From JAHIKV01 sp963733145 (GTDB lineage: Bacteria; Planctomycetota; Planctomycetia; Pirellulales; Thermoguttaceae): DNA of 64,000 nucleotides. Each line of letters opens with the position of its first letter. Position 1 is the stretch's first letter. Position numbers and translations under genes: made by a program. The stretch spans positions 462,575 to 526,574 of the forward strand of contig CAVTCJ010000001.1 of assembly GCA_963733145.1 (NCBI GenBank), read 5' to 3'. The notes under the pieces are model-generated. The model ran no database searches. It had not been told where the DNA came from and worked only from the letters and a program-made list of their open reading frames with translations. Below are positions 43,899 through 53,907 of this stretch, piece by piece.

Positions 43899-44340
43899 CT
43901 TGACGTAAAGTTAGCCGAAATGAAGAGTTAGATTACCGGCCGAGTAAACATTCGGTTTTCCCGCTCCGCCCCCGCCTTTTGAGGGGGCGAACTGACAGTG
44001 GCGCGTCGAGCGGCGCATCGGTAGTATTCGCGGCATGGCTACCGATGCGATAGAGCTTTGCAGGGCGGATTCCTTCATCCGGGAGAACTCGCTTCGCCGA
44101 GTGCCGGCAGGATCGAGCAGGAATCGACAGAATCTCTCCGCCCGGGCCGTTGACCTTCCGTGGCCGGCAGATGCGCCGCCGGCTTTCTGTGGCAATCCTT
44201 CTCGGGCTGCTTTTGCGGGCCGAAGTGGAATCGTTGCGCAAGGAAGTGCGACAGCTTCGGGAGGAAGTGGAGTTCTGGAAGGCCGCCCTCCGCCGCATAA
44301 GTAACCATCTGCGTGAGACACTACACGAGTCCCGTGGGCC

Positions 44341-44958
44341 TTGGAGCGGCTGCAGGATATCCGCGAGTTGTACCATCTCAATCGGCAACGACTTCTCAGC
44401 CGCCCTGATCCAGCCGCGTTTGCCGCACATGATAGCAAGCTGCGCGATGCCGTCGAGGTCATGTCTGCAAAGCGCGACGAACAATTGAGCCGCAAGGACT
44501 TGCCTGCCGCAAGACCTTGGATCGCATTTCAGAAGGGGACAGTCCCATTTTCGTCGAACGAAAATTGGGACAGTCCCCCACTTATTGATTCGCCGGCCCT
44601 AAACGAACACGGGGAAGGACTGACGATCTTCATCGAACATCCGGCTGTGCCGATGGACAACAATCGCACGGAACGCACGCAGCGCGGTCCGGTGGTCGGG
44701 CGGAAGAACTTCTACGGCTCAGGGGCATTGTGGAGCGGGAAGTTGGCGGCGCTGCTCTTCTCGGTGTTGGCGACACTGAAGCTTCAGGGGATCAACCCAC
44801 GGCAATGGCTGACCCGATACTTGGAAGCCTGCGCGGCGGCGGGCGGCAAGGTTCCGGAGAATGTGGCGGATTTCCTTCCTTGGAACAGGTCGGAGGAAGT
44901 CAAAACCGCAATGCGTGCCCCGTTTTGCAGCAAGCCGGAAGTCTACGATACTTCGTGA
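44341..44958 (+). pseudogene. degenerate IS66 transposase with a palindrome inserted in frame
   Basis: The frame reads LERLQDIRELYHLNRQRL and later TIFIEHPAVPMDNNRTER, then GPVVGRKNFYGSGALWSGKLAALLFS, INPRQWLTRYLEACA and PENVADFLPW. This is the conserved C-terminal half of IS66 TnpC (catalytic-core end with the DNNxxER glutamate). The N-terminal region and the first catalytic aspartates are absent; a short upstream frame (about 44150-44300) is only a coiled coil. Residues KGTVPFSSNENWDSPPLIDS come from the 76-base element. No IS66 tnpA/tnpB or terminal repeats are visible. It is a dead fragment. Confidence 0.85.
44527..44602. repeat. 76-base GGGGACTGTCCC element, right copy of an inverted pair
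   Basis: This is the inverted copy of 43576-43651 with one mismatch. The two copies bracket tRNA-Asp and the 5' part of the IS66 fragment. The copy is open in the transposase frame. Confidence 0.9.
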
Positions 44959-45149
44959 CCCGTCTCTGGCCCGGCACGGCGGCCCACCACCCCAGCCGGC
45001 TCTCACCAGATCATTTCCCGATTCCAGGCGTGTTGCCGCCCGGCACTATATGGCATTGTGCGCCGCTGCGCCCCCAACGGCCGGCAACGCCACGAATTCA
45101 AGACGGGAAAACCGAATGTTTACTACCTTGCGATGACTTGCCACGACCT

Positions 45150-45359
45150 GCAAAAATCACTAGCGGAGAGGACAGGACCGGAACACCCCTCGAAAACGCG
45201 GGAAATTCGCAGTTTCTCGCCGAAGGCGCTGCAAATTCCGGTGCAGTTTCCGACGTGGGGGTTTTGGCGGCCGATCTGGCTCGAATTGTCGCGGCCTGGC
45301 CGCTGCTTCCCGCGCCCATTCGACGTGCGATGCTGGCGCTGTCGGATTGCACGCAATGA
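45150..45359 (+). pseudogene. possible C-terminal tail of a site-specific integrase or linked ORF
   Basis: The frame ending at 45359 reads TPLENAGNSQFLAEGAANSG, then VLAADLARIVAAWPLLPAPIRRAML. The pattern DLxxIVxAWPxLPxxIRxxML recurs, from memory, at the C-termini of integrase-linked proteins in planctomycetes. No catalytic Arg or Tyr segment is present, so this is at best a remnant. The assignment is tentative. Confidence 0.3.
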
Positions 45360-45674
45360 GACTGGCCGGCGATCCCGGCTGCCCTCCCCGACGAGCCAAT
45401 CATCCGGCCGACGCGGCGGAAGGCGACCATGACGCGAAGCGCCGCGCGGCCCCGGCCCGCATCGTCACGGTTCGGCCGCCACACTTCTCGCCCATTCGAC
45501 CGGCCGTCCCCGATCCAGTTGACGTGTGAGCGGCATTGCTGGCAGGCAACACTGCCAGCGTCGGCTTCCGGGCGATAAGACACATTGCCGCGATTCTTCA
45601 TTGTACCGAGCGTCTTGCAGATGGATGACGAACTGGTACTACGGCTGAACAGCATGGGCCAATCTTGACGTTTT

Positions 45675-45730
45675 CTTGATGTTCACACAGCCAGTTTTTG
45701 CAGCATCTTGATGCGGCTCATGCCTATACT
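45675..45730 (+). promoter_or_regulatory. candidate kdp control region with CTTGATG direct repeats
   Basis: CTTGATG occurs at 45675-45681 and 45707-45713, 32 bases apart (about three helical turns), followed by a -10-like TATACT at 45725-45730. This could be a KdpE operator, but no consensus is known for this lineage and no good -35 is spaced for the -10. Confidence 0.25.
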
Positions 45731-45766
45731 TGGCTGCTGGCGATTGGTGGGACGACGGAGGACGAC

Positions 45767-45847
45767 ATGGAACTGATCTGCTTGGCCATCGTTTCGTCAT
45801 TTGTCGGGCTGTCCTGGGCAATGGTCGGCCTGCTGGAACGACTATAA
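45767..45847 (+). CDS. 26-residue membrane microprotein upstream of kdpF
   Basis: ATG 45767 follows GGAGG by five bases, and the frame ends TAA at 45847. The product MELICLAIVSSFVGLSWAMV then GLLERL is one hydrophobic helix with a short charged tail. The next ORF, kdpF, starts ten bases later. The strong ribosome-binding site and operon position support translation. It may be an extra small subunit or leader peptide for the Kdp complex. I do not recognise it as a named family. Confidence 0.6.
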   Translation: MELICLAIVSSFVGLSWAMVGLLERL

Positions 45848-45857
45848 GGGCTGACGT

Positions 45858-45953
45858 ATGAATGGTGTCATTTACTCGATCGGTGGTGTCGTCGCAGCAA
45901 TCCTGTTCGTGTACCTTGTACTGGCACTGCTGAAACCGGAGTGGTTCGCATGA
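45858..45953 (+). CDS. kdpF: K+-transporting ATPase subunit KdpF
   Basis: The 31-residue single-helix protein is MNGVIYSIGGVVAAILFVYL then VLALLKPEWFA. The ending ALLKPEWF is diagnostic of KdpF, the small lipid-like stabiliser of the KdpABC complex. Its stop codon overlaps the kdpA ATG (ATGA). The ORF is shorter than most annotation cut-offs. Confidence 0.9.
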   Translation: MNGVIYSIGGVVAAILFVYLVLALLKPEWFA

Positions 45954-47695
45954 CATCATACGCACTGCTGCAAATCGGTTTGTTTCTGGCGGTCTTGCTG
46001 CTTCTGGTCAAGCCGCTGGGCTGGTATATGGCTCGGGTCTATGAGGCCAAGCCATGTGGGCTAGGTTGGGCCGTTGGATGGCTCGAACGGCTGATCTACC
46101 GCGCGTGTGGAATTGAGCCGACAGAGGAGATGGCTTGGACGACCTATGCCAAGGCCATGCTCATGTTCAATTTGCTGGGCTTCTTGGCAGTATACGCCTT
46201 GCAGCGGATGCAACATTTATTGCCACTGAATCCGCAGGGCATGGCCGCCGTTCCGCCTGATCTTGCGATGAACACGGCCGTCAGTTTTGCCACGAACACC
46301 AACTGGCAAAGCTATGGCGGTGAAACAACACTGAGCTACCTGACGCAGATGCTTGGGCTGACCGTGCAAAACTTCGTGTCGGCAGCTACGGGAATGGCTG
46401 TGCTGGTGGCGTTGATTCGCGGATTCGTGCGCCGATCGGCGCAGACCATCGGCAACTTCTGGTGCGACATGACCCGAAGTGTGCTCTACATTCTTCTGCC
46501 GTTGTCCGTCATCGGAGCATTGGTGCTGGTGTCACAAGGAGTGGTGCAGACGTTGCGGCCGTATCAGACGGTGACGTTGATCCAACCGACAACGGGTGCC
46601 GATGGCAAGAGTGTTACGGAGCAGCATATCGCGGTTGGCCCAGCGGCGTCTCAAGTAATCATCAAGCAATTGGGCACCAACGGCGGCGGCTTCTTCAACG
46701 TCAACTCAGCACACCCCTTCGAGAACCCGACGCCCTTGAGTGGGTTTGTCGAGATGCTGTCCATCCTGCTGATCGCCGCTTCGCTCTGCTACACGTTCGG
46801 GCAGATGGTGGGCGACACCCGACAGGGTTGGGCGGTGCTGGCGGCGATGCTGGTGATCTTCGTGCCGCTGCTGGTTCTTGGTTACTGGGCCGAACAAACC
46901 GGCAATCCCCGGTTGACTACCCTCGGCGTCGATCAGATGGCCAGCGACAAACAGGCTGGCGGCAACATGGAGGGCAAGGAAGTTCGATTCGGCATTGCCC
47001 AGTCGGCAATTTGGGCAGCGGCAACCACGGCCGCCAGCAACGGTAGCGTCAACTCGATGCACGACAGCTACACGCCGCTGGGCGGATTGGTTCCGATGTG
47101 GCTCATGCAACTCGGCGAAGTGATTTTTGGCGGCGTCGGCAGTGGGTTGTATGGGATGCTCGTGTTCGCTATCATCGCGGTGTTCGTGGCCGGGCTGATG
47201 GTGGGGCGCACGCCGGAATATCTCGGCAAGAAGATCGAAGCGTTCGAGATGAAAATGGCCGCCCTGGTCATTTTGATTCCGCCAATGGTCGTATTGGTTG
47301 GCACGGCGGTCGCCGTCGCAACCGATTGGGGAAGAGCGAGCATCCTAAACCCCGGCCCACACGGGTTCAGCGAAGTGCTGTATGCCTTTTCATCGGCGGG
47401 CAACAACAACGGCAGTGCTTTCGCCGGGCTGAATGGCAATACGCCGTTCTACAACATCGCGCTGGGGCTGGCGATGCTTGTGGCCCGGTATTGGCTGGCG
47501 ATTCCGACGCTGGCAATTGCCGGGGCACTGGCGCGAAAGAAGGCTACTCCTGTAAGTGCCGGAACGCTGCCGACTCACACGTTGCTGTTTGTGCTGCTGC
47601 TGGTCGGGGTGGTGATCCTGGTGGGGGCTTTGACCTTCGTGCCAGCACTGGCGCTTGGTCCCGTCGTGGAACAGTTGATGATGGTGGGAGGGTGA
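45950..47695 (+). CDS. kdpA: K+-transporting ATPase subunit KdpA
   Basis: The 581-residue polytopic channel-like subunit binds and passes K+. Selectivity-filter-like loops are visible: SFATNTNWQSYGGE, LGTNGGGFFNVNSAHPFENP, and SSAGNNNGSAFAGLN. About ten membrane helices are evident. The start is taken as ATG 45950 overlapping kdpF, not the GTG three codons upstream. Length is slightly above the E. coli 557 residues. KdpA works with KdpB, C and F as a high-affinity K+ pump induced by K+ limitation. Confidence 0.96.
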   Translation: MTSYALLQIGLFLAVLLLLVKPLGWYMARVYEAKPCGLGWAVGWLERLIYRACGIEPTEEMAWTTYAKAMLMFNLLGFLAVYALQRMQHLLPLNPQGMAAVPPDLAMNTAVSFATNTNWQSYGGETTLSYLTQMLGLTVQNFVSAATGMAVLVALIRGFVRRSAQTIGNFWCDMTRSVLYILLPLSVIGALVLVSQGVVQTLRPYQTVTLIQPTTGADGKSVTEQHIAVGPAASQVIIKQLGTNGGGFFNVNSAHPFENPTPLSGFVEMLSILLIAASLCYTFGQMVGDTRQGWAVLAAMLVIFVPLLVLGYWAEQTGNPRLTTLGVDQMASDKQAGGNMEGKEVRFGIAQSAIWAAATTAASNGSVNSMHDSYTPLGGLVPMWLMQLGEVIFGGVGSGLYGMLVFAIIAVFVAGLMVGRTPEYLGKKIEAFEMKMAALVILIPPMVVLVGTAVAVATDWGRASILNPGPHGFSEVLYAFSSAGNNNGSAFAGLNGNTPFYNIALGLAMLVARYWLAIPTLAIAGALARKKATPVSAGTLPTHTLLFVLLLVGVVILVGALTFVPALALGPVVEQLMMVGG

Positions 47696-47698
47696 GTA

Positions 47699-50005
47699 AT
47701 GACGGCCAAGGTGAAAGAGCACCGCTTGTTTGATACGAAGATCATGCAGCGCGCAATGGTCAATGCGTTTGCGAAACTCGACCCACGAGAGCAAGTTCGC
47801 AATCCCGTGATGTTTACGGTCTACGTGGGAAGCATTCTTACTACGGGCCTGTTCGTGCAATCGTTGCTGAGCACCGGCGAGGCACCGCCGTGGTTCATTC
47901 TGGTGATTTCGATATGGCTGTGGTTCACAGTGCTTTTTGCCAATTTTGCTGAGGCAATGGCCGAGGCCCGTGGAAAAGCCCAGGCCGACGCCCTACGCAA
48001 GGCACGTCACGAGGTCTGCGCTAAGAAGTTTCTCCAACCGCCCAAGGAGCCGCTGCATGAACCGCTCTTTCAGATGATGCTGCAACGTGCCGATGTGACC
48101 ATTGTCCCGGCGGGGGATTTGCGATTGGGAGACGTAGTGTTCGTCGAGGCAAGCGAATACATTCCGGCGGATGGAGAAATAATCGACGGTGTAGCCTCGG
48201 TAGACGAAAGTGCCATCACGGGTGAGAGCGCTCCGGTGATCCGCGAAAGCGGCGGGGACCGCAGCAGCGTGACCGGCGGCACGCGAGTATTGTCCGACTG
48301 GCTGGTCGTGCGCATTACAAGCAATCCCGGTGAGACCTTTCTGGATCGCATGATTGCGATGGTCGAGGGAGCGAAGCGGCAGAAAACGCCCAACGAAATC
48401 GCCCTGGATATTCTATTGGCGGGCATGACGCTCATCTTTCTGTTGGTCTGTGTGACACTGCTGCCGTTCTCGCTGTTCAGCGTCGAGGCAGCGGGGCGTG
48501 GCACGCCCATCACCGTCACGGTGCTGGTGGCCCTGTTGGTCTGCCTGATTCCCACGACGATCGGTGGACTGCTTTCGGCCATCGGTATCGCCGGAATGGA
48601 CCGGATGATCCAGACCAATGTGATTGCGATGTCAGGCCGGGCGGTGGAAGCCGCTGGCGACGTGGACGTGCTGCTCTTGGATAAAACGGGCACTATTACA
48701 CTGGGGAACCGTCAGGCCGTTGAGTTTTTGCCGACCGGAGGCGTGGCCGTATCCGCATTGGCCGATGCCGCCCAATTGGCATCGTTGGCCGACGAAACGC
48801 CAGAGGGCCGCAGCATTGTAGTGTTGGCGAAAACCAAGTACGGATTGCGGGGCCGCAACGTCCATGAACTCCACGCCACGTTCATCCCTTTCAGCGCGCA
48901 GACCAGGATTAGCGGAGTCAACTTGGAAGGGCGACAGATTCGCAAAGGGGCTGCCGACGCCATCGAGAGCTATGTCCACCAGCATCACGGGCACTTTCCC
49001 GCAGACGTGGCGGGTCACGTCGAGCAGATTGCGAAACAGGGCGGCACGCCGCTGGTTGTGGCAGAAGGCGGCCGGGCGCTTGGCGTCATCCACTTGAAAG
49101 ACATCGTGAAGGGTGGAATGCGGGGACGGTTTGCTCAGATGCGGCAAATGGGCATTCAGACTGTTATGATTACCGGCGACAACCCCTTGACCGCCGCTGC
49201 CATTGCCGCCGAGGCAGGCGTCGATGACTTCCTTGCCGAAGCGACCCCCGAGACCAAGCTGAATCTGATCCGCAACTACCAAGCTGCTGGCCATTTGGTG
49301 GCGATGACCGGCGACGGCACGAACGACTCGCCCGCCTTGGCCCAGGCAGATGTAGCCGTGGCGATGAACACCGGCACGCAGGCCGCCAAAGAGGCAGGCA
49401 ATATGGTCGATCTCGACTCCAATCCCACCAAGCTCATCGAGATTGTTGAGATTGGCAAGCAACTTCTGATAACCCGTGGGGCGCTAACCACGTTCAGTTT
49501 GGCCAACGACGTGTCAAAGTATTTCGCCATCATTCCGGCCGCGTTCGTAGGCACGTATCCGGCGCTTGGCAAGCTCAACGTGATGCACTTGGCAACGGCG
49601 ACCAGCGCGATCCTGTCGGCAGTGATCTTCAATGCCTTGATTATCGTGGCACTGATCCCTTTGGCGCTCGGCGGCGTGCGTTATCGTCCCATCGGCGCGG
49701 CGGCATTGCTGCGGAGGAATCTCTGGTATTCGGCATTGGGTGGTTTGATCGTTCCGTTTATCGGCATCAAGCTAATCGACCTGCTGCTGTTGGCATTACA
49801 TCTTGTCTACGGAGGTCGCCATGTGGAAGCAGACGAGACAGGCGTTTCTGTTGCTGGTGGTTTTAGCGTCCTCACGGGAATCGTCTACCCGTTGGCGATT
49901 ACCGGAATTGCGCAAGTTGTTTTCCCAAGAACAGGCCAACGGCAGTCTGATCTATCGGGATGGCAAGCCGGTAGGATCGTCACTGATTGGCCAATGGTTT
50001 ACTGA
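47699..50005 (+). CDS. kdpB: K+-transporting ATPase subunit KdpB (P-type ATPase)
   Basis: The catalytic P-type subunit shows DESAITGESAPVIRES (TGES actuator loop), LLLDKTGTITLGNR (phosphorylated Asp), KGAADAIESY, MITGDNPLTAAAIA and AMTGDGTNDSPALAQADVAVAM. Homology ends near 49810 (LIDLLLLALHLVYGG), giving about 700 residues. The frame has no stop there and runs on to 50005 through kdpC, overlapping it out of frame. All three frames lack a stop between 49795 and 49860, so the native stop is probably lost by a base error or the two proteins truly overlap. The ATG follows GGGAGGGTGAGTA. Confidence 0.93.
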   Translation: MTAKVKEHRLFDTKIMQRAMVNAFAKLDPREQVRNPVMFTVYVGSILTTGLFVQSLLSTGEAPPWFILVISIWLWFTVLFANFAEAMAEARGKAQADALRKARHEVCAKKFLQPPKEPLHEPLFQMMLQRADVTIVPAGDLRLGDVVFVEASEYIPADGEIIDGVASVDESAITGESAPVIRESGGDRSSVTGGTRVLSDWLVVRITSNPGETFLDRMIAMVEGAKRQKTPNEIALDILLAGMTLIFLLVCVTLLPFSLFSVEAAGRGTPITVTVLVALLVCLIPTTIGGLLSAIGIAGMDRMIQTNVIAMSGRAVEAAGDVDVLLLDKTGTITLGNRQAVEFLPTGGVAVSALADAAQLASLADETPEGRSIVVLAKTKYGLRGRNVHELHATFIPFSAQTRISGVNLEGRQIRKGAADAIESYVHQHHGHFPADVAGHVEQIAKQGGTPLVVAEGGRALGVIHLKDIVKGGMRGRFAQMRQMGIQTVMITGDNPLTAAAIAAEAGVDDFLAEATPETKLNLIRNYQAAGHLVAMTGDGTNDSPALAQADVAVAMNTGTQAAKEAGNMVDLDSNPTKLIEIVEIGKQLLITRGALTTFSLANDVSKYFAIIPAAFVGTYPALGKLNVMHLATATSAILSAVIFNALIIVALIPLALGGVRYRPIGAAALLRRNLWYSALGGLIVPFIGIKLIDLLLLALHLVYGGRHVEADETGVSVAGGFSVLTGIVYPLAITGIAQVVFPRTGQRQSDLSGWQAGRIVTDWPMVY

Positions 50006-50396
50006 TCCAAAATACTTCTGGAGCCGACCTTCGGCCACGTCGCCAATGCCGTACAACGCCGAGTCGTCGGGCGGATCAAACTTAGGGCCGACCAATTCCG
50101 ATCTAGTGAAAGCCGTTCAAGAGCGGATTGCGGCACTCAAAAAAGCCGACCCCGGCAACGACGCCCCGATTCCCATCGACCTCGTAACATCCTCGGCCAG
50201 CGGACTTGACCCGCACATCAGCCCCGCCGCCGCCGAATACCAAGTCGGACGAGTGGCAAAGGTTCGTGGGTTGGACGTTCAGACCGTGCGGCGACTGGTC
50301 GCCCGACATACGACCGGCCGAACATTTGGCCTGCTGGGCGAACCACGGGTGAACGTGGTAGAATTGAACCTCGATCTGGACAGCAAACAGCGCTAA
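49821..50396 (+). CDS. kdpC: K+-transporting ATPase subunit KdpC, two compensating frame breaks
   Basis: CGGAGG precedes the ATG at 49821. The N-terminal MWKQTRQAFLLLVVL continues, in the kdpB frame, as SVLTGIVYPLAITGIAQVVFP. It then returns to the first frame as EQANGSLIYRDGKPVGSSLIGQ, with the KdpC signatures PSATSPMPYNAESSGGSNLG and DPHISPAAAEYQVGRVAKVRG. The frame leaves near 49864 and returns near 49932, consistent with one missing and one extra base within about 70 bases. With both corrected, the protein is a normal ~190-residue KdpC with one N-terminal membrane helix. Confidence 0.88.
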   Translation: MWKQTRQAFLLLVVLASSRESSTRWRLPELRKLFSQEQANGSLIYRDGKPVGSSLIGQWFTDPKYFWSRPSATSPMPYNAESSGGSNLGPTNSDLVKAVQERIAALKKADPGNDAPIPIDLVTSSASGLDPHISPAAAEYQVGRVAKVRGLDVQTVRRLVARHTTGRTFGLLGEPRVNVVELNLDLDSKQR

Positions 50397-50418
50397 CAGT
50401 GGTTTGCCGTTTTTTACC

Positions 50419-53150
50419 ATGTCCGACCAACGCCCCAATCCCGACTCCCTGCTGGCTCGCGTGCAAGCCGAAGAGGCAAAGCAAGCTCGGGGGAAGCTGA
50501 AAATCTTCTTCGGAGCAGCGCCAGGCGTTGGCAAGACTTACTCCATGCTGGAGGCCGCTCGCAAGGCTGGCAAAGAAGGCGCGGATGTCGTCGTAGGATA
50601 CATCGAACCCCATTGCCGGCCGGAAACCCAAGCCCTGGTTCTGGGTTTAGACATGCTCCCCCGGCTGGAAATCGACTATCGTGGAACGAAGCTCTTCGAG
50701 TTCAACTTGGATGCCGCATTGGAATTGCATCCGCAATTGCTGATCGTTGACGAATTGGCACACACCAACGCCCCAGGCGTCACGCATACGAAACGGTGGC
50801 AGGATGTGATGCGGCTCCTAGATGCTGGCATCGACGTTTATACGACACTGAACGTGCAGCATCTTGAAAGCCTCAACGACGTGATCGCGCAAATCACTGG
50901 CGTGGTGGTCCGCGAGACGGTGCCCGATTCAATCTTCGAGCAGGCCGACGACGTAGAGTTGGTGGACCTGTTGCCCGACGATCTTTTGGAACGATTGCGG
51001 GAAGGTAAGGTCTATGTCCCACGCGAGGCCGAGCGTGCAATGGCCAACTTTTTCACGAAGGGCAACCTGATTGCCTTGCGTGAGTTGGCCCTGCGACGAA
51101 CAGCGGAGCGGGTTGGCGAGCAGATGGACGTATACCGCGATGAACACGCAGTACGTGGAACATGGCCCGCCCGTGAACGACTGTTGGTGTGCGTCGGCCC
51201 AAGCCCTTTCGCCAACCGCCTAGTTCGAGCGACCCGCCGCATGGCGGCAAGCCTGAAAGCCCCGTGGGTGGCTGTCCATGTCGAAACACCCGGCGATGCC
51301 CAGCTTTCCGATGCAGAGAAAGAACAACTCACGCAAACGCTGCGGCTTGTCGAGCAACTTGGAGGCGAAACAGCTACGCTCAGCGGGCAAACCATCGCCG
51401 AGGAACTGATCCAATATGCCGCAGCAGAAACGTAACAAAGATTGTCGTGGGTAAGCCCAAGCAGCCACAATGGAAGGAACTGTTTCGTGGTTCGCTGGTA
51501 TACAGACTCACTCGTAAATGTGGGGACATCGACGTATATGTCATCAGCGGCGATCCTCAACCGGCTGGGGCCGTTGCTGCGCCGCCTCAGCGGATGCCCG
51601 GTTCTCGCGTGAGCTACTTGGGGGCGCTGGCTGTGGTCCTGGGCTGCACTGGCACTGGCGCTGCCTTGTTGCCGCACATTGCACCGACCAATCTGGTGAT
51701 GGTTTACCTGTTGGGCGTGGTCGCCGTGGCGCTTTGGCTGGGACGCGGCCCGTCAATACTCGCTGCTCTTCTGAGCGTGGCCGCATTCGACTTCTGTTTT
51801 GTGCCGCCGCGCTGGACGTTCGCCGTGGGCGATACCCAATACGGGCTCACGTTTTTAGTCATGCTTGCAACAGGGTTGGTGATTAGCACATTAACGGCTC
51901 GTGTTCAGTTTCAGGCTCAGTCTGCTCGGCGTCGAGAACGGCGCACGGCCGCATTGTACGCGATAAGCCGGGAATTGGCCGCAACCCAAAGCTGCCAGCA
52001 AATAGCTCGAATCGCGGCGCGGCACGTCATGGCTGCCTCGGACGTGCGCGCGGTGGTCCTTTTGCCCGATGGGGAGCGGCGGCTGATCCCCTCGGGAACG
52101 GACTCTGCGGGTTTTGCGTTGAGTGTTCACGACGAAGCGGTGGCCAAGTGGGTGCTTGAGCATGGACAAACGGCAGGACGAGGAACGGCCACGCTTCCGG
52201 GTTCGGAAGGTGTCTATTTGCCGCTCTCGACCTCGCGCGGAACTCTTGGTGTTCTCGGCGTCATTGCTTCCGGCTCAACACAAATGATGGACATCGAGCA
52301 ACTTCATCTCCTAGAGGCGTTTGCCGGTCTGATTGCGCTGGCGCTGGAACGCACCGACCTCGAAGCGGACGCCGCACAAGTTAGATTGGACATCGAAACC
52401 GAGCGGTTGCGAAGCTCGCTCTTGAGTGCGGTCTCGCACGACTTACGGACACCGTTGTCGGTCGTCACCGGGGCCAGCAGCACTTTGTTGGAAAACGATC
52501 AAACGCTTGACCCCAAGACGCGGCGTGAACTGGCTGCTTCGATCTTGGACGAATCCCAGCGGCTCAATCGGCTAGTGGCGAACCTTCTGGACATGACGCG
52601 CTTACAGGCCGGAGCGTTGGAGATACGAAAACAATGGCAGCCGGTAGAGGAAGTGATCGGGGCTTCGCTGGCCAGAATTTCCAGACAACTGAAAGAGCGT
52701 CCTGTTACAACTCACGTCGCACAAGACCTGCCGTTTGCTCCACTGGATGACTTGCTCGTTCAGCAAGTGCTGGTCAATCTACTTGAGAACGCAATTCGGC
52801 ACGCTCCGACCGATACGCCCATCGAAGTATCGGCTCGCCAAGAAGGCGGTTCCATCGTCATCGAAGTGGCTGACCGTGGCCCTGGACTACCGCCCGGTGA
52901 TCCGAGCCGACTGTTCGAGAAGTTTTATCAGGCCGGTCAGTCCAAGACACGGATGGGAGCCGGGTTGGGCTTGGCCATCTGTCGGGGTATCGTGCAACTT
53001 CATGGCGGTCGGATGCAAGCGGAGAATCGCGCGGGTGGCGGTGCAGTCTTTCGGTTCTCATTACCGTTAGAGGGTGAGCCTCCGGCGGTGGCGTTTCAGG
53101 AATCAGTACCGATAATGCCCGACCCTCCTGCGAGAGAGGCGGAAACATGA
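50419..53150 (+). CDS. kdpD: sensor histidine kinase KdpD, one apparent frameshift
   Basis: The start is ATG 50419 (MSDQRPNPDSLLARVQAEE). The N-terminal KdpD domain has Walker A FFGAAPGVGKTYSMLEAA and Walker B LLIVDELAHTNAPG. A universal-stress-like domain follows, where the frame breaks near 51420 (ELIQYAA to SRNVTKIVVGKP). Then come four membrane helices (VSYLGALAVVLGCTG onward), a GAF domain, and a histidine kinase core: SAVSHDLRTPLSVVTGA (phospho-His), VNLLENAIRHAP (N box) and DRGPGLP (G1). It senses K+ limitation and signals to KdpE. Its last bases overlap kdpE. Confidence 0.93.
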
Positions 53151-53845
53151 CCACTGACGGCCCCAAGATACTGCTGATTGAAGACGAGCAGGAAATCCGC
53201 CGATTCTTGCGGGTGTCACTGGTGGGCCACGGCTATCGGCTGGTGGAATCCGCCACCGGACGTGACGGCGTGATGCAGGCCGCCAGCCAGCAGCCCGACC
53301 TGGTGATTCTGGACCTGGGCTTGCCCGACATTGACGGCATGGAAGTGATCCAGCAAGTCCGCGAGTGGTCGCACATGCCTATCATTGTGCTTTCCGCCCG
53401 AGGCCAAGAGCATCAGAAAGTTGAGGCGCTCGACGCCGGTGCCGACGATTACCTGACCAAGCCGTTCAGCGTGGGCGAACTTGTGGCCCGCATTCGCGTC
53501 GTCCTTCGCCGCGCTGCGCAAGGCGTTGGCGAGTCTGGGGAGCCAGTATTCATATTGAATGGATTGCGGGTTGATCTTGTCCGCCGACAAGTGTTCGTCG
53601 GCGACGAAGAAATCCACCTTACTCCCATCGAATATCGCTTGTTGACCACGTTGATAAAGCACGCCGGTAAGGTCATCACCCACAAGCAGCTTCTCAAGGA
53701 AGTGTGGGGGCCGGACAGCGTGTTCGAGACGCATTACCTCCGGGTCTACATGGCCCAGTTGCGCCGCAAGATCGAATCCGATCCCGCCCGCCCTCGATTC
53801 CTCCTGACTGAACCAGGTGTTGGCTACCGTTTGACATCGCAATGA
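53147..53845 (+). CDS. kdpE: response regulator KdpE
   Basis: The 232-residue OmpR-family regulator has an N-terminal receiver with acidic pair IEDEQE, phospho-Asp in LVILDLGLPDIDGM, conserved Thr/Ser in IIVLSARG and Lys in DDYLTKPFSVGELVARI. The C-terminal winged helix shows HLTPIEYRLLTTLIKHAGKV and HYLRVYMAQLRRKIE. The ATG overlaps kdpD by four bases. The full kdp(orf)FABC-DE order in one direction is the common arrangement. It probably activates the promoter upstream of 45767. Confidence 0.96.
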   Translation: MTTDGPKILLIEDEQEIRRFLRVSLVGHGYRLVESATGRDGVMQAASQQPDLVILDLGLPDIDGMEVIQQVREWSHMPIIVLSARGQEHQKVEALDAGADDYLTKPFSVGELVARIRVVLRRAAQGVGESGEPVFILNGLRVDLVRRQVFVGDEEIHLTPIEYRLLTTLIKHAGKVITHKQLLKEVWGPDSVFETHYLRVYMAQLRRKIESDPARPRFLLTEPGVGYRLTSQ

Positions 53846-53907
53846 CCCCCTTTGCTAAACACCGCCACAATCCAGCAGCGCGGGCGTTGAGGTCGGCGGA
53901 GATGTCG

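Larger units (their letters stand above)
44959..45766. other. 808-base interval with mobile-element debris upstream of the kdp genes
   Basis: No intact gene is seen. It contains the possible integrase tail at 45150-45359, other short frames without homology, and the kdp promoter region at its right end. Confidence 0.55.

Noticed and set aside
43911..44495. Minus-strand open frame of 194 codons next to tRNA-Asp
   Set aside because: It has no recognisable motif and overlaps the IS66 remnant and the region bracketed by the inverted pair.
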